From a virus: a stretch of DNA of 64,000 bases. Position numbers and translations under genes: made by a program. Position 1 is the stretch's first letter. Each line of letters begins with the position of its first letter. Positions 16,005 through 25,276 of this stretch are shown in pieces. The stretch is from the IMG/VR virus record IMGVR_UViG_3300042922_000850, positions 102,759 to 166,758 of that record; one strand, 5' to 3'. Under the pieces are notes generated by a model. The model saw only the letters and a program-made list of their open reading frames with translations, had not been told where the DNA came from and did no database searches.

Positions 16005-16943
16005 ATGACTCAAAATTTAGAATCAGTTTTATCATTTTTATTAAGACCGGCGGTAGAATATAACCTGCCGCAGAAAAAATATTGGGGAACAGTGGTTAAA
16101 GAAAATTCAATGTTAGTTGCTTCTGGTAGTTTCACAATTGAAATCGGGAACATTCATTTCGACAAAAAGCCAGATGGAGAGTATTTTAGTTTTCTGGAGA
16201 GCAAGTTTGCTGAGTTTGCATATCCGCTAAATCCGGCTCAGATTCAAGAAAAAGTGAGTTCTCAGTGCAGCTTTGTTGGCAAGGTGGTATTCCCATTAAC
16301 AAATATTATTAACCGGTTGTCTGATATCGATAAGCAACTCGTACCTAATGGCAAGGATTCTATATTGAAACGCTGTAGACTTATCGTGTCTCCTGGGTTT
16401 TTAGAATCTGGAGATATGACACTAAAGTTTACAGACAATGGAAACGGGTGGGAATTCAAACATGCTTCTCTACCAAAACCAGTTCGCCTACACAAAGATT
16501 CTGTAATAGGACCTGACGGAATAAGAAAAGATACTGTGTACAGGTGCGAATTAAAAGATAGCGATGATCTTCTTGTAAATGTAATTGAACCGTATGGAAA
16601 AATGAGACTTGGTATTTTATATTCTCCAAAAGGATTTGTACCGGTGAATTTAGAGGAGATTAACCGAATGAGCGGTAAAATACCACCCGACATGATAATC
16701 TGTTCAAATATAATTGAACCGAACCCAATCCCGGCTCCACCAATTCATTTAGACGCTAGTACAATGTTCGATTTATTAAATGTATTTTTAATGTGCCAGA
16801 ACACAGAAAAGATAGAAATGCACTTACCTGATGATCCCAACAAACCGGTAATGTTTACTAACGTTCCTACGAGTGATGATGATTTAAGAATAAGAGTTGT
16901 TGTGGGAACGCTCAACCCGTTCTACGGAGCACAGAGGAGGTAA
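16005..16943 (+). CDS. hypothetical protein, possible clamp-like C-terminus
   Basis: 312 residues after AAGGAGG. Mostly beta-rich with no membrane segment. The C-terminal 60 residues (FDLLNVFLMCQNTEKIEMHL, then DDPNKPVMF and IRVVVGTLNP) resemble the final strands of sliding-clamp proteins, where a basic-acidic strand is followed by a Pro-containing strand and a hydrophobic tail. This is a weak resemblance only; the phage does encode a polymerase that would need a clamp. Otherwise unknown. It precedes the tandem family at 16951-20760. Confidence 0.55.
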   Translation: MTQNLESVLSFLLRPAVEYNLPQKKYWGTVVKENSMLVASGSFTIEIGNIHFDKKPDGEYFSFLESKFAEFAYPLNPAQIQEKVSSQCSFVGKVVFPLTNIINRLSDIDKQLVPNGKDSILKRCRLIVSPGFLESGDMTLKFTDNGNGWEFKHASLPKPVRLHKDSVIGPDGIRKDTVYRCELKDSDDLLVNVIEPYGKMRLGILYSPKGFVPVNLEEINRMSGKIPPDMIICSNIIEPNPIPAPPIHLDASTMFDLLNVFLMCQNTEKIEMHLPDDPNKPVMFTNVPTSDDDLRIRVVVGTLNPFYGAQRR

Positions 16944-16950
16944 TTAGCTA

Positions 16951-17469
16951 GTGTATAGTACTTTTCATGAAAGGTTGGAAGAAGATGCGGATATTGACCT
17001 TGAGCACTTCAGTGTCTTGAGGCATACAGGCAAGGAGTTAATAGCGCAAGGGGAGAATATCGCCTATCCAATTTTCGCATATGGATGGGACTATCTTCTT
17101 TCAAGTACGTTGATTACAATCCATAACAATGACTTCAGGAAGGAAGTTAAAACAAAGTATCAAGAGGCATTTATTGATGCGGATGACCTGGACTTCATTC
17201 CAAGTGTACTAGAAGTCGCAGATGCTATTGATGAATATAATATGATTGTTATCCATGATTTTTATAAAAATAATGGATATTCTATCGATGATATTGATGT
17301 TATCATTGGAAATTATATTCAAGAGTTCTCATGCTCCATGGAGGATTGGGTTGAAGAAGTTTTTAGAGATTTTGGATACGCTTATTATGGTTCATCCGTA
17401 AGTCGGTGCCACGATATTACGGATGAATATGCTCCACAGAATATACTTCTAGTGGAATTTTTAAGATAG
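16951..17469 (+). CDS. tandem acidic paralogue 1 (divergent QN motif)
   Basis: 172 residues from GTG 16951 (AGAGGAGGT before it). Acidic and helical. It is the most diverged member of the tandem family: residues 80-130 include VLEVADAIDEYNMIVIHDF, matching the middle block of its neighbours, and the C-terminus ends PQNILLVEFLR, a variant of the [DE]CQN[LI][LI]L motif. The N-terminal 70 residues are unlike the others. Function unknown. Confidence 0.65.
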   Translation: MYSTFHERLEEDADIDLEHFSVLRHTGKELIAQGENIAYPIFAYGWDYLLSSTLITIHNNDFRKEVKTKYQEAFIDADDLDFIPSVLEVADAIDEYNMIVIHDFYKNNGYSIDDIDVIIGNYIQEFSCSMEDWVEEVFRDFGYAYYGSSVSRCHDITDEYAPQNILLVEFLR

Positions 17470-17482
17470 GAGGCACTAATTT

Positions 17483-18127
17483 ATGAACAACCTCGCAATA
17501 AAAGGGGACCATTCCTTAGAAACTAGTGACACCCCACGGGTATATTTCTATAACAAATATTATAATATGCCGGAAGCATACGACGCGGATACACTATGTA
17601 GTATGGTTATTAATCATCCACAGTATACAGAAGATAAGGAGGAGAACGAGAAGAGAATACTTCAAATCTATAATGATGTAATGGAACAGATGGGTGGCGA
17701 AGCTATCCCATCATTTATCGATATTACCGCTTCTGTTTCATCGTATAATGAAAATATATTTTATAATATAGCTGTTCTTCAAGTAATGGAAAATGGTTCA
17801 TATTTGGATGTGGACGATATTGAGGAGCTGCTCGAAGAGGAAACAACTTCCGTAATGGAGTGGTTTAGTTATAATTTAGAATATTGTAATTTGGATGACT
17901 CTATATTTGAACTGTTGCATAGAAATAAATTGTCCTTTTCGGTGTCTGAAGATGACTCACAATATGAAGATTTAATAAGAGTAGATGAGGTTGTTAGAAC
18001 TTTGCCAGAAGGCGGAAAAGAATATGACATTATAATTGCTGATTGCCAGAACATAATTCTCCCGTGCTTTGGAATTCGTGATTTCTTTTTACAAGACAAC
18101 CTTATCTTATATAGACCTGGGGAGTGA
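17483..18127 (+). CDS. tandem acidic paralogue 2 (CQN motif)
   Basis: 214 residues, ribosome site TAGGAGG. A helical N-terminal block (RILQIYNDVMEQ), then IPSFIDITASVSSYNENIF, an acidic linker (VDDIEELLEEE), and near the C-terminus ADCQNIILPCF (about 193-203). The motif order is the same in the neighbouring genes. No known domain; likely soluble. Confidence 0.72.
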   Translation: MNNLAIKGDHSLETSDTPRVYFYNKYYNMPEAYDADTLCSMVINHPQYTEDKEENEKRILQIYNDVMEQMGGEAIPSFIDITASVSSYNENIFYNIAVLQVMENGSYLDVDDIEELLEEETTSVMEWFSYNLEYCNLDDSIFELLHRNKLSFSVSEDDSQYEDLIRVDEVVRTLPEGGKEYDIIIADCQNIILPCFGIRDFFLQDNLILYRPGE

Positions 18128-18131
18128 AAAA

Positions 18132-18788
18132 ATGTTTGATTTAGATTTTGTCAACAAAAGTTTGGGTTTATGCGACGAACCATACATGTCAAACGAAGAT
18201 TTTCACAATCGGACAGAAGAAATACTAGGTTCGCTATTCTTAAGATCAAATTGCGTTACAAAAAAGGATTACCGAAAACATTGTGATTACATTTTCAAAT
18301 CATATGAGATTAACTTTAAAGCTGTGGGTGGGCCGCCAGATATTGAAGATATTATTCTTAATATTGAAACTGACAATTGGGAAAAAATGTTGGAACTTGG
18401 TAAATTAGATTTATGTTACGGACAAGGGAAACAGGGGTATTTAAAATTTATCAGCTATCAGGATTTTGAAAAAGACTTTATGGCGGAACAAGCAATTGAG
18501 AAATTGGCCGAAATGTGGTATACCGATTATCATTTTGAGGATTCTGACGATATGTTCGAATATGTTATGAAAATCTTGAATGAGCACAATTTAGCATACA
18601 CTTATCCAGAATCTAAATTGATTGAGTATCGCAAGGGTAAAAGAGAGATTGTTTGCTTCAACGACTGTCAGAATTTATTACTCCCGGAATGGCAGCTCCA
18701 TATGATTATTTCGCGAGGTGGCAGCCATGAATATACAGCGGATGAAATCAAAGCCCTGTTGAGTGTATCTATTATATCAAAAGATTAA
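18132..18788 (+). CDS. tandem acidic paralogue 3 (CQN motif)
   Basis: 218 residues from ATG 18132, after GGGGAG and four bases past the previous stop. Shared blocks: PPDIEDIILNIETDNWEKML, then ELGKLDLCYGQG, an acidic stretch (DYHFEDSDDMFEYVMK) and NDCQNLLLPEWQL near residue 180, followed by a short tail. The most typical member together with the 19457 gene. Function unknown. Confidence 0.75.
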   Translation: MFDLDFVNKSLGLCDEPYMSNEDFHNRTEEILGSLFLRSNCVTKKDYRKHCDYIFKSYEINFKAVGGPPDIEDIILNIETDNWEKMLELGKLDLCYGQGKQGYLKFISYQDFEKDFMAEQAIEKLAEMWYTDYHFEDSDDMFEYVMKILNEHNLAYTYPESKLIEYRKGKREIVCFNDCQNLLLPEWQLHMIISRGGSHEYTADEIKALLSVSIISKD

Positions 18789-18800
18789 GGAGGGAATTGT

Positions 18801-19451
18801 TTGAGCAATGAGATTTCTGTAAAAAACGATTATTCCGAGCAATTTGAAAACTTAATGAGTAAGATAGTCTCCTCTTTTGTGGACAAAGAGGAGACTCGTT
18901 ATAAAGCCCAAGAAAAAATAATCACGGATGCTTATATGGAGGTCTTAAATTATGGAGGAGATAGTGCGCCCGACTTTTCAGAAATTGTCTTGAATATAGA
19001 AGAGCGGAATTCCGATATATTGGCAGAACTAGCTGCTATGGATATGGAATGCGGAATGATGTGTCCGGAGCACTCTCATCAAGAACTGACATCATATTTT
19101 ATGGGGCCGGCAGAAGACGAAGAAGATAATTTGTACTCAGCATATTTAAGTGCATGGTATGAAGAATACTCGGCAGAATTTCGTTATGAGCTACCATATT
19201 TTATAAGCACAGTTTTGGAAGAATTGGGCTTTTGTTATTTGATTAGTGACGAGGCTGATGGGCCTAAAGATTATCAATATGGCTTATCGAATAACTTTGC
19301 CATTTATGTTAATGATGCACAAAATTTATTACTACAAGATTGGCATCTTAAAATACTTGCTGGAGACCGATTAGGTAACTACAGTTATACACAGCAAGAT
19401 ATAGAAAATTTGCTTAACATCAGATTTGATTCAAAACCAGAAAGGGGGTAA
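18801..19451 (+). CDS. tandem acidic paralogue 4 (AQN variant)
   Basis: 216 residues from TTG 18801, with AAGGAGGG well placed; the nearby ATG is out of frame. Blocks: APDFSEIVLNIEERNSDILA, ELAAMDMECG, an acidic linker (GPAEDEEDN) and NDAQNLLLQDWHL, where the Cys of the motif is replaced by Ala. The C-terminal tail resembles paralogue 3 (YTQQDIENLL against YTADEIKALL). Confidence 0.75.
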   Translation: MSNEISVKNDYSEQFENLMSKIVSSFVDKEETRYKAQEKIITDAYMEVLNYGGDSAPDFSEIVLNIEERNSDILAELAAMDMECGMMCPEHSHQELTSYFMGPAEDEEDNLYSAYLSAWYEEYSAEFRYELPYFISTVLEELGFCYLISDEADGPKDYQYGLSNNFAIYVNDAQNLLLQDWHLKILAGDRLGNYSYTQQDIENLLNIRFDSKPERG

Positions 19452-19456
19452 ATAAT

Positions 19457-20086
19457 TTGTATGCTGTTGAAGAATCTAAAGAAACGCAACTATGCAGTTT
19501 CTACGAGGGGCGATTAGATGAATTGCTCGATGACATGTTTCTCGGGGAAAGCTGGATCGAGACACCTGAAGATTGGGAGCGCAAGGAAGAGAAGTTGATG
19601 GAAATCTATCAGGAGGTATGGACCAATGAGCTTGTTACAAAAACAGCCGTGCCGGAATTATCAGATATTTTAGATGCTGTTTACGATCACAATATGGAAA
19701 TACAATCAGAAATTGTGGCTCTCGATCTTGAATACGGCCAATATGGTGAACGGTCATTTTATGTAGAAGACTTTTACGACGATAAAGAAGATGCCCAAGA
19801 AGCTGTAGAAGAGGCTTGGGAAAACGACCTCAATATAGAGACTAATTATATGTACAACACAGATAGTTTGGTATTAAAAATATTGCATAAATTAAAATGC
19901 TCTTTCTTGGCAAACGAACAGACATTGCACGAATTCTTTTGTGAAGACTGGCCAGAGGGGTGTGATGCAGTAGTTGGTGATTGCCAGAATTTATTGCTTC
20001 CAGAATGGCATTTAGCGTCAATGCAAGAATATGAACACTCTGTGACAGACGAAGAAAGAATATTGGTACAATTGGTATCGAGGTGA
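19457..20086 (+). CDS. tandem acidic paralogue 5 (CQN motif)
   Basis: 209 residues from TTG 19457, after GGGGGT. Very acidic (DDKEDAQEAVEEAWENDL). Blocks: LMEIYQEVW, AVPELSDILDAVYDHNMEIQ, EIVALDLEYGQYG and GDCQNLLLPEWHL near the end. The acidity could mean DNA mimicry, but that is speculation. Six bases follow the previous stop, so the genes are one operon. Confidence 0.75.
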   Translation: MYAVEESKETQLCSFYEGRLDELLDDMFLGESWIETPEDWERKEEKLMEIYQEVWTNELVTKTAVPELSDILDAVYDHNMEIQSEIVALDLEYGQYGERSFYVEDFYDDKEDAQEAVEEAWENDLNIETNYMYNTDSLVLKILHKLKCSFLANEQTLHEFFCEDWPEGCDAVVGDCQNLLLPEWHLASMQEYEHSVTDEERILVQLVSR

Positions 20087-20090
20087 CGAC

Positions 20091-20456
20091 ATGAGTTATT
20101 TTTTAATACCGGACTACGGGACTCTTAATATAGGCTGTCCGTCAGGAGAAGATATATTAATCTATATGTACCGGGCTTACATGGATTGTTGCAAGCCGCA
20201 TAAGGTATTTGGTTATCTCTCCGATACAGCGCCAAGTTTATTTGAGTTTTATGATAGTCTGACAGACCAAGTGCACTCATCAGATCGCAGAACATTTTTA
20301 TTCCGAGGGATTGCATTAAACCGGGGAGAGCTAAGCGATCCATATTTTGTGGAGATGCTTTTAAAAGACTTCCTGTTTCAATATACGAGAGATGATGGGA
20401 TTGAGGGATGCGATTGCCAAAATATAATACTACAGGAGATGGTTGAAGATGAGTAG
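20091..20456 (+). CDS. tandem paralogue 6, short (CQN motif)
   Basis: 121 residues, site GAGGTGAC. A shortened member: YMYRAYMDCCKP, APSLFEFYDSLTDQVHSSDR (matching the middle block), then EGCDCQNIILQEM at the very C-terminus. It overlaps the next gene by eight bases. Confidence 0.68.
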   Translation: MSYFLIPDYGTLNIGCPSGEDILIYMYRAYMDCCKPHKVFGYLSDTAPSLFEFYDSLTDQVHSSDRRTFLFRGIALNRGELSDPYFVEMLLKDFLFQYTRDDGIEGCDCQNIILQEMVEDE

Positions 20457-20760
20457 AGAAAGCAAGATAATCGAGGAGAAGATACTCTCAGAATACTTCA
20501 AGATTATAAGTGAAGGATTTGTTCCTCAAACAAAAGCTTTAAGAGAAAAGGTAAAGTACCGTATGGATGTAGAATGTTTTGATCTTATATACGGTCAAAC
20601 ATTTGAAGACGAGATAACGGAAAACGCAATACACGATGTTCTGTCGCTTTATAAGCATGTGCATTATCATGACGGAAAGCGGTTTTTCGAATGTCAAAAC
20701 CCATTATTTTTCGAGTGGTTTTCTTATCAGAAAATTCTACTGCTAACACAAAATCCTTAA
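20449..20760 (+). CDS. tandem paralogue 7, short (CQN variant)
   Basis: 103 residues from ATG 20449, with AGGAG ten bases upstream; it starts before the stop of paralogue 6. It has FDLIYGQTFEDEITENAI, recalling the LDLEYGQ block, and FFECQNPLFFEWF near the end, a variant of the motif. Last member of the array. Confidence 0.65.
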   Translation: MSRESKIIEEKILSEYFKIISEGFVPQTKALREKVKYRMDVECFDLIYGQTFEDEITENAIHDVLSLYKHVHYHDGKRFFECQNPLFFEWFSYQKILLLTQNP

Positions 20761-20787
20761 TTATAAATGAGAGAGGATATATAGACT

Positions 20788-21528
20788 ATGATTAATACAA
20801 AATATCAAGCAGTAGAATGTTTTACGTTTTTGCAAAAGATTTGCTCCAGAAATGGATGTGAGGAATGTGAGGAGAAGTCATGCGGAGTTTTGTTTGTCGG
20901 CCAACACGCTTACTCTGCTACTGCCAATATTGTTGGGAGAATAGGTGTTAATGATAATCTTCCGATGGACAATCCAATTTTCTGGAGCTACGGCAGGGAG
21001 GGAGAAATTAATCGCCCAAGCCAAGATAAGTTTCTACTAAACACGAAGGGATACATTAAAAATAATCCATCCATGGGAGCATTTTTAAGCAGCGGTTTTA
21101 TAGATCGCTTTGATCATTACTTGAACAAAGCTCCTGCGAATGATTTCCGTATTCGCAGGAAAGATCTATTGGATCACTTAGACAGTCAAGGCTTAAGTTC
21201 GGCAAAACAAAACAAAATGAAAATACAAATTGGCTCAGCATTAACGGACGTGACATTTAATGCTGAGCCAATTAAATGGACAAAGGCAATGGATAGTCCA
21301 TTTTCATTTGAGTTGCCTCGCTTTGTATACCCTGGTACATATCAAAAAAGCAATATCGATAAAAACGTGGTCTGTTCTATCAATTTGCTATCTTTCTATG
21401 AAATTATTGCAAATGGGTTTACAGAGTATGAAATTATCCGTATTAAATACGACAACGCTGGCCCTGTTGTTATCGAGGGAAAAGCAAGAAATAAAAGTGA
21501 GGTTTTCTTTGCTGTATCTCAAATATGA
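20788..21528 (+). CDS. hypothetical protein, N-terminal Cys cluster
   Basis: 246 residues. The N-terminus holds CSRNGCEECEEKSCG, four cysteines within 13 residues that could bind metal. The middle is polar with RIRRKDLLDHL. The C-terminus (IIRIKYDNAGPVVIEG and EVFFAVSQI) ends as strand, Pro-strand and hydrophobic strand, faintly like clamp proteins; the gene at 16005 ends in a similar way. It does not carry the CQN motif. Function unknown. Confidence 0.6.
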   Translation: MINTKYQAVECFTFLQKICSRNGCEECEEKSCGVLFVGQHAYSATANIVGRIGVNDNLPMDNPIFWSYGREGEINRPSQDKFLLNTKGYIKNNPSMGAFLSSGFIDRFDHYLNKAPANDFRIRRKDLLDHLDSQGLSSAKQNKMKIQIGSALTDVTFNAEPIKWTKAMDSPFSFELPRFVYPGTYQKSNIDKNVVCSINLLSFYEIIANGFTEYEIIRIKYDNAGPVVIEGKARNKSEVFFAVSQI

Positions 21529-21564
21529 TAACATAAAATTCTATCGTATAAGTAACAAAACAGG

Positions 21565-21649
21565 GAGAGTATAGGATAAAGTGGGCTAAAAAATAAAGTC
21601 ACTTCCTATATTTTTACTCTTTAAAAGTGCCATAACAAAGTGGTATAAT
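21565..21649 (+). promoter_or_regulatory. imperfect inverted repeat and extended -10 promoter
   Basis: AGAGTATAGGATAAAGTG pairs imperfectly with CACTTCCTATATTTTTACTCT (to about 21620), a possible terminator or operator. It is followed by TGG-TATAAT (21641-21649) in the context CATAACAAAGTGGTATAATAAAA, very like the promoter at 7401. This would drive the primase-helicase gene. TCGTATAAGTAA (21543-21554) lies just before. Confidence 0.55.
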
Positions 21650-21683
21650 AAAAATTACTGAAAGAATAGGGGGCCAAGGTCGC

Positions 21684-24600
21684 ATGAACAAAAAGGAATG
21701 GTATGAGCAAACAATAGAATTCATCACAAACGATCTTGAGGATTTTTACCAGCATTTTTATAAAAATGATGAGAAAGGTTTTAAACTCGTTTCTATTGGG
21801 AGCGGTTACAGACTAAACCCATGTCCGGTATGTGGGCACAACGATTGCGCAACTGTAGGAGAAGCCGTGAATTGTTTTTCTTGCCATTGGTCTGGTACCC
21901 ATATTAGTGCATGGTACGAGTATGCTACAGGAGTGTTGGGTATTCCGCTAAGGGATGCTATTGCGAAACTAGACATATTTACAGGTCTTAGATTTCCAAA
22001 CTCAGCCGGTAGCAATATTGAGGACTATGCGCAGGAAATAGCTAGACAGAACATCTTAAGAGTTGCTGAAAAACACTATCATGAACAGCTGATAAAATGT
22101 ACTCAAACATTTAATGTGGGAACCCGGTGGGTAACCCCGTTAGATTATCTCCTGAAAATAAGACAGAGAAAAATGACAACTATTGAAGATATGAAAATAG
22201 GCTTCATATCGAATTATTTTGATCTGCATAAACTACTTATTTCTATGGGGTATACCAAACAACAAATCAAAGATGCAAAAGCATGGGCTCCAGAAGGATT
22301 ATTTATCTATTACTACAAAGATCCTCTTACAAAAGATATCACGAGGATTAATACGAAAAACCCATTTCAAGCCAAGATACAGAAAAAAGATGATAGTGGC
22401 AGCACCATCGAGGGCGATGTTATTCAAGGATACTCAGTTGGTGATAAAGTGCCAATGTTTACCCCGCGGTTTTCTTTTAAGAAACCTTTTGTGGCGGTCG
22501 AAGGGGAAAATGACCTCGGTGCAATTTACGAAAACGGAGCTACTAATTCAAGTTGTATCGGTGGTAACCTTTCCGATGAACAATTTGAAGCTGCCTTCGA
22601 AAATGCTGAAAATATCATATATGTAATGTTCGACAATGATGAAAAGGGCAATGAATATGTTGATAGGATGAACAGGCTTCTTCCTGATAAAGATATAAGA
22701 AAGATTGAATATCCCTTGAATTTCAATGACCCAGATGATTATTACCGAAGCCCCGAGGCTAAGCATATAGACATCTTGATAAAGGACGCGAAGAGACTTG
22801 AAACGGAAGGATATAAAATATCTCATATTGGCAATGCATGGACAATTGCGAACCGCCACAGAAAAGTTGAATTTATTATCGATATGCACAGTTCCGACAA
22901 AGGTCAAATGGTCGGAACTGTGAATCTCTTTAGCGATGGAATATTAATTGATAGGGAAGTCGATAAGGACTTAACTAAATGCAAAGCTAATAAGAAGCCA
23001 TTCAATTTTTATCTACATGATAAGATTAATGAGCACTTTAATTCCGGATTAGGTGAAAAATCTGCTGATGAGCTAGCGGACATTTATTGGTGTTCTGCAA
23101 AGAAACAGGAAATTGTAAGGCGATTAGCTAAAATCTTATTTGATTCAAATAATGATGATAAGATTGTTAATATGCTGAAGATAAAACTAAAGACTTCGGA
23201 CGGAAGAGAGGATGTCATTGACGCTATTTTAAAAGAAGCTAATGATGTTCAGAATAAGCTTGTCGGGGCGTACGTCGGAAGCAATATTCCAAAAATCAAA
23301 GTATCACAATATTTTAATATTGGTAATAACGACGGTTATTTTTATTTCATGAACTACAAGCAAGATGGTGATTCTCTAAGAAGATTGCCTTTCTTATTGA
23401 GAAATGATAAAACTTTAATCCGTCTAGATTTACTAAAAAGAAAGGATCCACAATGTCTGCTTCTTGTGGATAATAAATATGAGCTGCCAGTTGAAATTAA
23501 TGAAGCTATTATGGATTCCGATGAGTGCTCCCTTACTCAGGCAAATGTATATAAGTACATAGACGGGCAAATACCATTAGAGGAGCTAGACCCCAAGAAT
23601 TTAGCAGATGTTTTAACTGAGTATTTTGAGAAGTTTTATTACTCCACGGATAGCTCGGTATATAAAATACTATCTTTGTACACCATTCTTACTTACTACT
23701 ATGAATTATTTGATAGTATCCCTTATCTTTATATTAATGGTCAGAAGGGATCAGGAAAGTCTGTAATCGGTTCTGGACTTCACCTGTTCTGCTTTAATGC
23801 AAAGATGGCAACGGATATTTCAGATGCATCATTATTTCGTATGACTAGTTTAGAGGGCGGTACTTTAATTCTTGATGAAATGGAGCAATTAACTTCAAGA
23901 AAGAAGGGTTCAGAAAGCACTATGGGTATTGTTTTAAAAGGTGGGTATAAACGGGCAAGTAATGTTTATCGCGCGGATGTGGAGACCACCTTAAAGACAA
24001 ATCGATATGATAGCTACGGTCCTAAAGTAATCATCAATATCTTCGGACTTGATGATGTTATTAAAGATAGGTGTATTCAAATCAATACATTCAGGTACAA
24101 ATTAACCAGAGAAACAAAGAGAGAAGACCCGAAAAGTTATTTAAATAGGCTGGGGGGTATCCGTGATTTAACCAGTAAGTTATGCTTATCTGCTTTGGAA
24201 CATTTTCAGGAGGTAAACAAAATTAAACAAAGTTGCTTCTTTGAAACCAACAATGACAAGGCTAGACTGTCCGAGATTCTAACCCCAATTCTCGTTATGG
24301 CAAAGTTTGTAGATGCCAAAGAGCGCAAAGCTATGACTGAGAAAGATCTTTCATTAACTAATGGAGACTGTATTGGGTCTTATGAAAAAGCGGTTCAAGA
24401 TTTCTACATAAATGTCATAAAGGGTGACAAGGAGGACACTGACCGCAATACGCCAGAGGGTATTATTACAGCGTGTATTCCTCAAATTGCAAAAGAACTT
24501 TATGGAATTATCCCAGATCCAGAGAAAGTCTATACCATTCCAACCTCTCATAAATACACAGAACCAATTAAATACAGTGTAGAAGAGGGGTGGTTTGATG

Positions 24601-24896
24601 TTAACGTAATTCATTTAAAGTGTTTTGTGGAAGAGCATCAGCCAGGAGAAACCGCTCATACCAAAATTGTAGTGAGATGGTTAAAGACGTGTTTTGATAT
24701 TCCTTACAAGGATATTAAGAGATCTATTGCAAATATTGAAAACGAAGACTTGATCAGAGAATTCAAGGGGAATGCAAAGCCAAAGATAAACACGTACCGA
24801 TTTTATTTCAGAGACTTTATCGATTCTATAGGCGAACAATTTTTAGATAAAACACCTAGATCAAAAGCACCTGAAAAGAAAGTTACATTATTCTAA
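21684..24896 (+). CDS. primase-helicase fusion protein
   Basis: 1070 residues from ATG 21684, with GGGGG about 14 bases upstream. A CHC2-type zinc module comes first: CPVCGHNDC (47-55) and CFSCHW (64-69). A TOPRIM domain follows: VAVEGEND (about 270-277) and MFDNDEKG (about 314-321). A P-loop ATPase lies in the C-terminal half: GQKGSGKS (about 686-693) and TLILDEME (about 727-734). This is the layout of phage and plasmid primase-helicases. The product should make primers and unwind DNA at the fork for the DnaE polymerase. The ATPase subtype (SF3 or DnaB-like) is not clear. Followed by a strong terminator. Confidence 0.82.
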   Translation: MNKKEWYEQTIEFITNDLEDFYQHFYKNDEKGFKLVSIGSGYRLNPCPVCGHNDCATVGEAVNCFSCHWSGTHISAWYEYATGVLGIPLRDAIAKLDIFTGLRFPNSAGSNIEDYAQEIARQNILRVAEKHYHEQLIKCTQTFNVGTRWVTPLDYLLKIRQRKMTTIEDMKIGFISNYFDLHKLLISMGYTKQQIKDAKAWAPEGLFIYYYKDPLTKDITRINTKNPFQAKIQKKDDSGSTIEGDVIQGYSVGDKVPMFTPRFSFKKPFVAVEGENDLGAIYENGATNSSCIGGNLSDEQFEAAFENAENIIYVMFDNDEKGNEYVDRMNRLLPDKDIRKIEYPLNFNDPDDYYRSPEAKHIDILIKDAKRLETEGYKISHIGNAWTIANRHRKVEFIIDMHSSDKGQMVGTVNLFSDGILIDREVDKDLTKCKANKKPFNFYLHDKINEHFNSGLGEKSADELADIYWCSAKKQEIVRRLAKILFDSNNDDKIVNMLKIKLKTSDGREDVIDAILKEANDVQNKLVGAYVGSNIPKIKVSQYFNIGNNDGYFYFMNYKQDGDSLRRLPFLLRNDKTLIRLDLLKRKDPQCLLLVDNKYELPVEINEAIMDSDECSLTQANVYKYIDGQIPLEELDPKNLADVLTEYFEKFYYSTDSSVYKILSLYTILTYYYELFDSIPYLYINGQKGSGKSVIGSGLHLFCFNAKMATDISDASLFRMTSLEGGTLILDEMEQLTSRKKGSESTMGIVLKGGYKRASNVYRADVETTLKTNRYDSYGPKVIINIFGLDDVIKDRCIQINTFRYKLTRETKREDPKSYLNRLGGIRDLTSKLCLSALEHFQEVNKIKQSCFFETNNDKARLSEILTPILVMAKFVDAKERKAMTEKDLSLTNGDCIGSYEKAVQDFYINVIKGDKEDTDRNTPEGIITACIPQIAKELYGIIPDPEKVYTIPTSHKYTEPIKYSVEEGWFDVNVIHLKCFVEEHQPGETAHTKIVVRWLKTCFDIPYKDIKRSIANIENEDLIREFKGNAKPKINTYRFYFRDFIDSIGEQFLDKTPRSKAPEKKVTLF

Positions 24897-24899
24897 TTG

Positions 24900-24932
24900 T
24901 TAGCCGGATTTATTTGTCCGGCTAATTTTTAT
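24900..24932 (+). terminator. Rho-independent terminator
   Basis: Stem TTAGCCGGA / TCCGGCTAA (24900-24908, 24917-24925), loop TTTATTTG, then TTTTTATTT. It ends the primase-helicase unit. Confidence 0.85.
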
Positions 24933-24952
24933 TTAAATCTAAGGAGGAAGAT

Positions 24953-25192
24953 ATGATGAATAGTAAGTTTCCAGATGAATACCGAAGAGATTTATTCGGG
25001 AAGTTCTCTATTTTCACTAATGAGGACGGGGAGCTTGAAATTGCAGACAATGAAAAGGAAATTGTGATGCAAAATAGAGAGACCGGCGTTTATCACAAAG
25101 TAAATTTAGAGATGTTTGTCGGATTAATTAAAAAGGTGTTTCCTTCAAAAGAGGAACAAAAGGAATTATTAATATCAATGTTTAGAGATTAA
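24953..25192 (+). CDS. small hypothetical protein
   Basis: 79 residues after AAGGAGGAAG; ATG 24953 or 24956 could both serve. Charged and soluble, with HKVNLEMFVGLIKKVF as a possible amphipathic helix. Stands between terminator and a short AT-rich spacer. Function unknown. Confidence 0.65.
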   Translation: MMNSKFPDEYRRDLFGKFSIFTNEDGELEIADNEKEIVMQNRETGVYHKVNLEMFVGLIKKVFPSKEEQKELLISMFRD

Positions 25193-25276
25193 AAAATAAA
25201 GGGTACGAGGAATGTGGCGCGATATTAGCATTTAAACTAATAAAATTCACGTTTTAAAAAGAAAAGGATGTTTATC

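Noticed and set aside
16157-16163. TTCGACA, a possible 0A box for the Spo0A-like protein
   Set aside because: A single 7-base match within a coding region is expected by chance.
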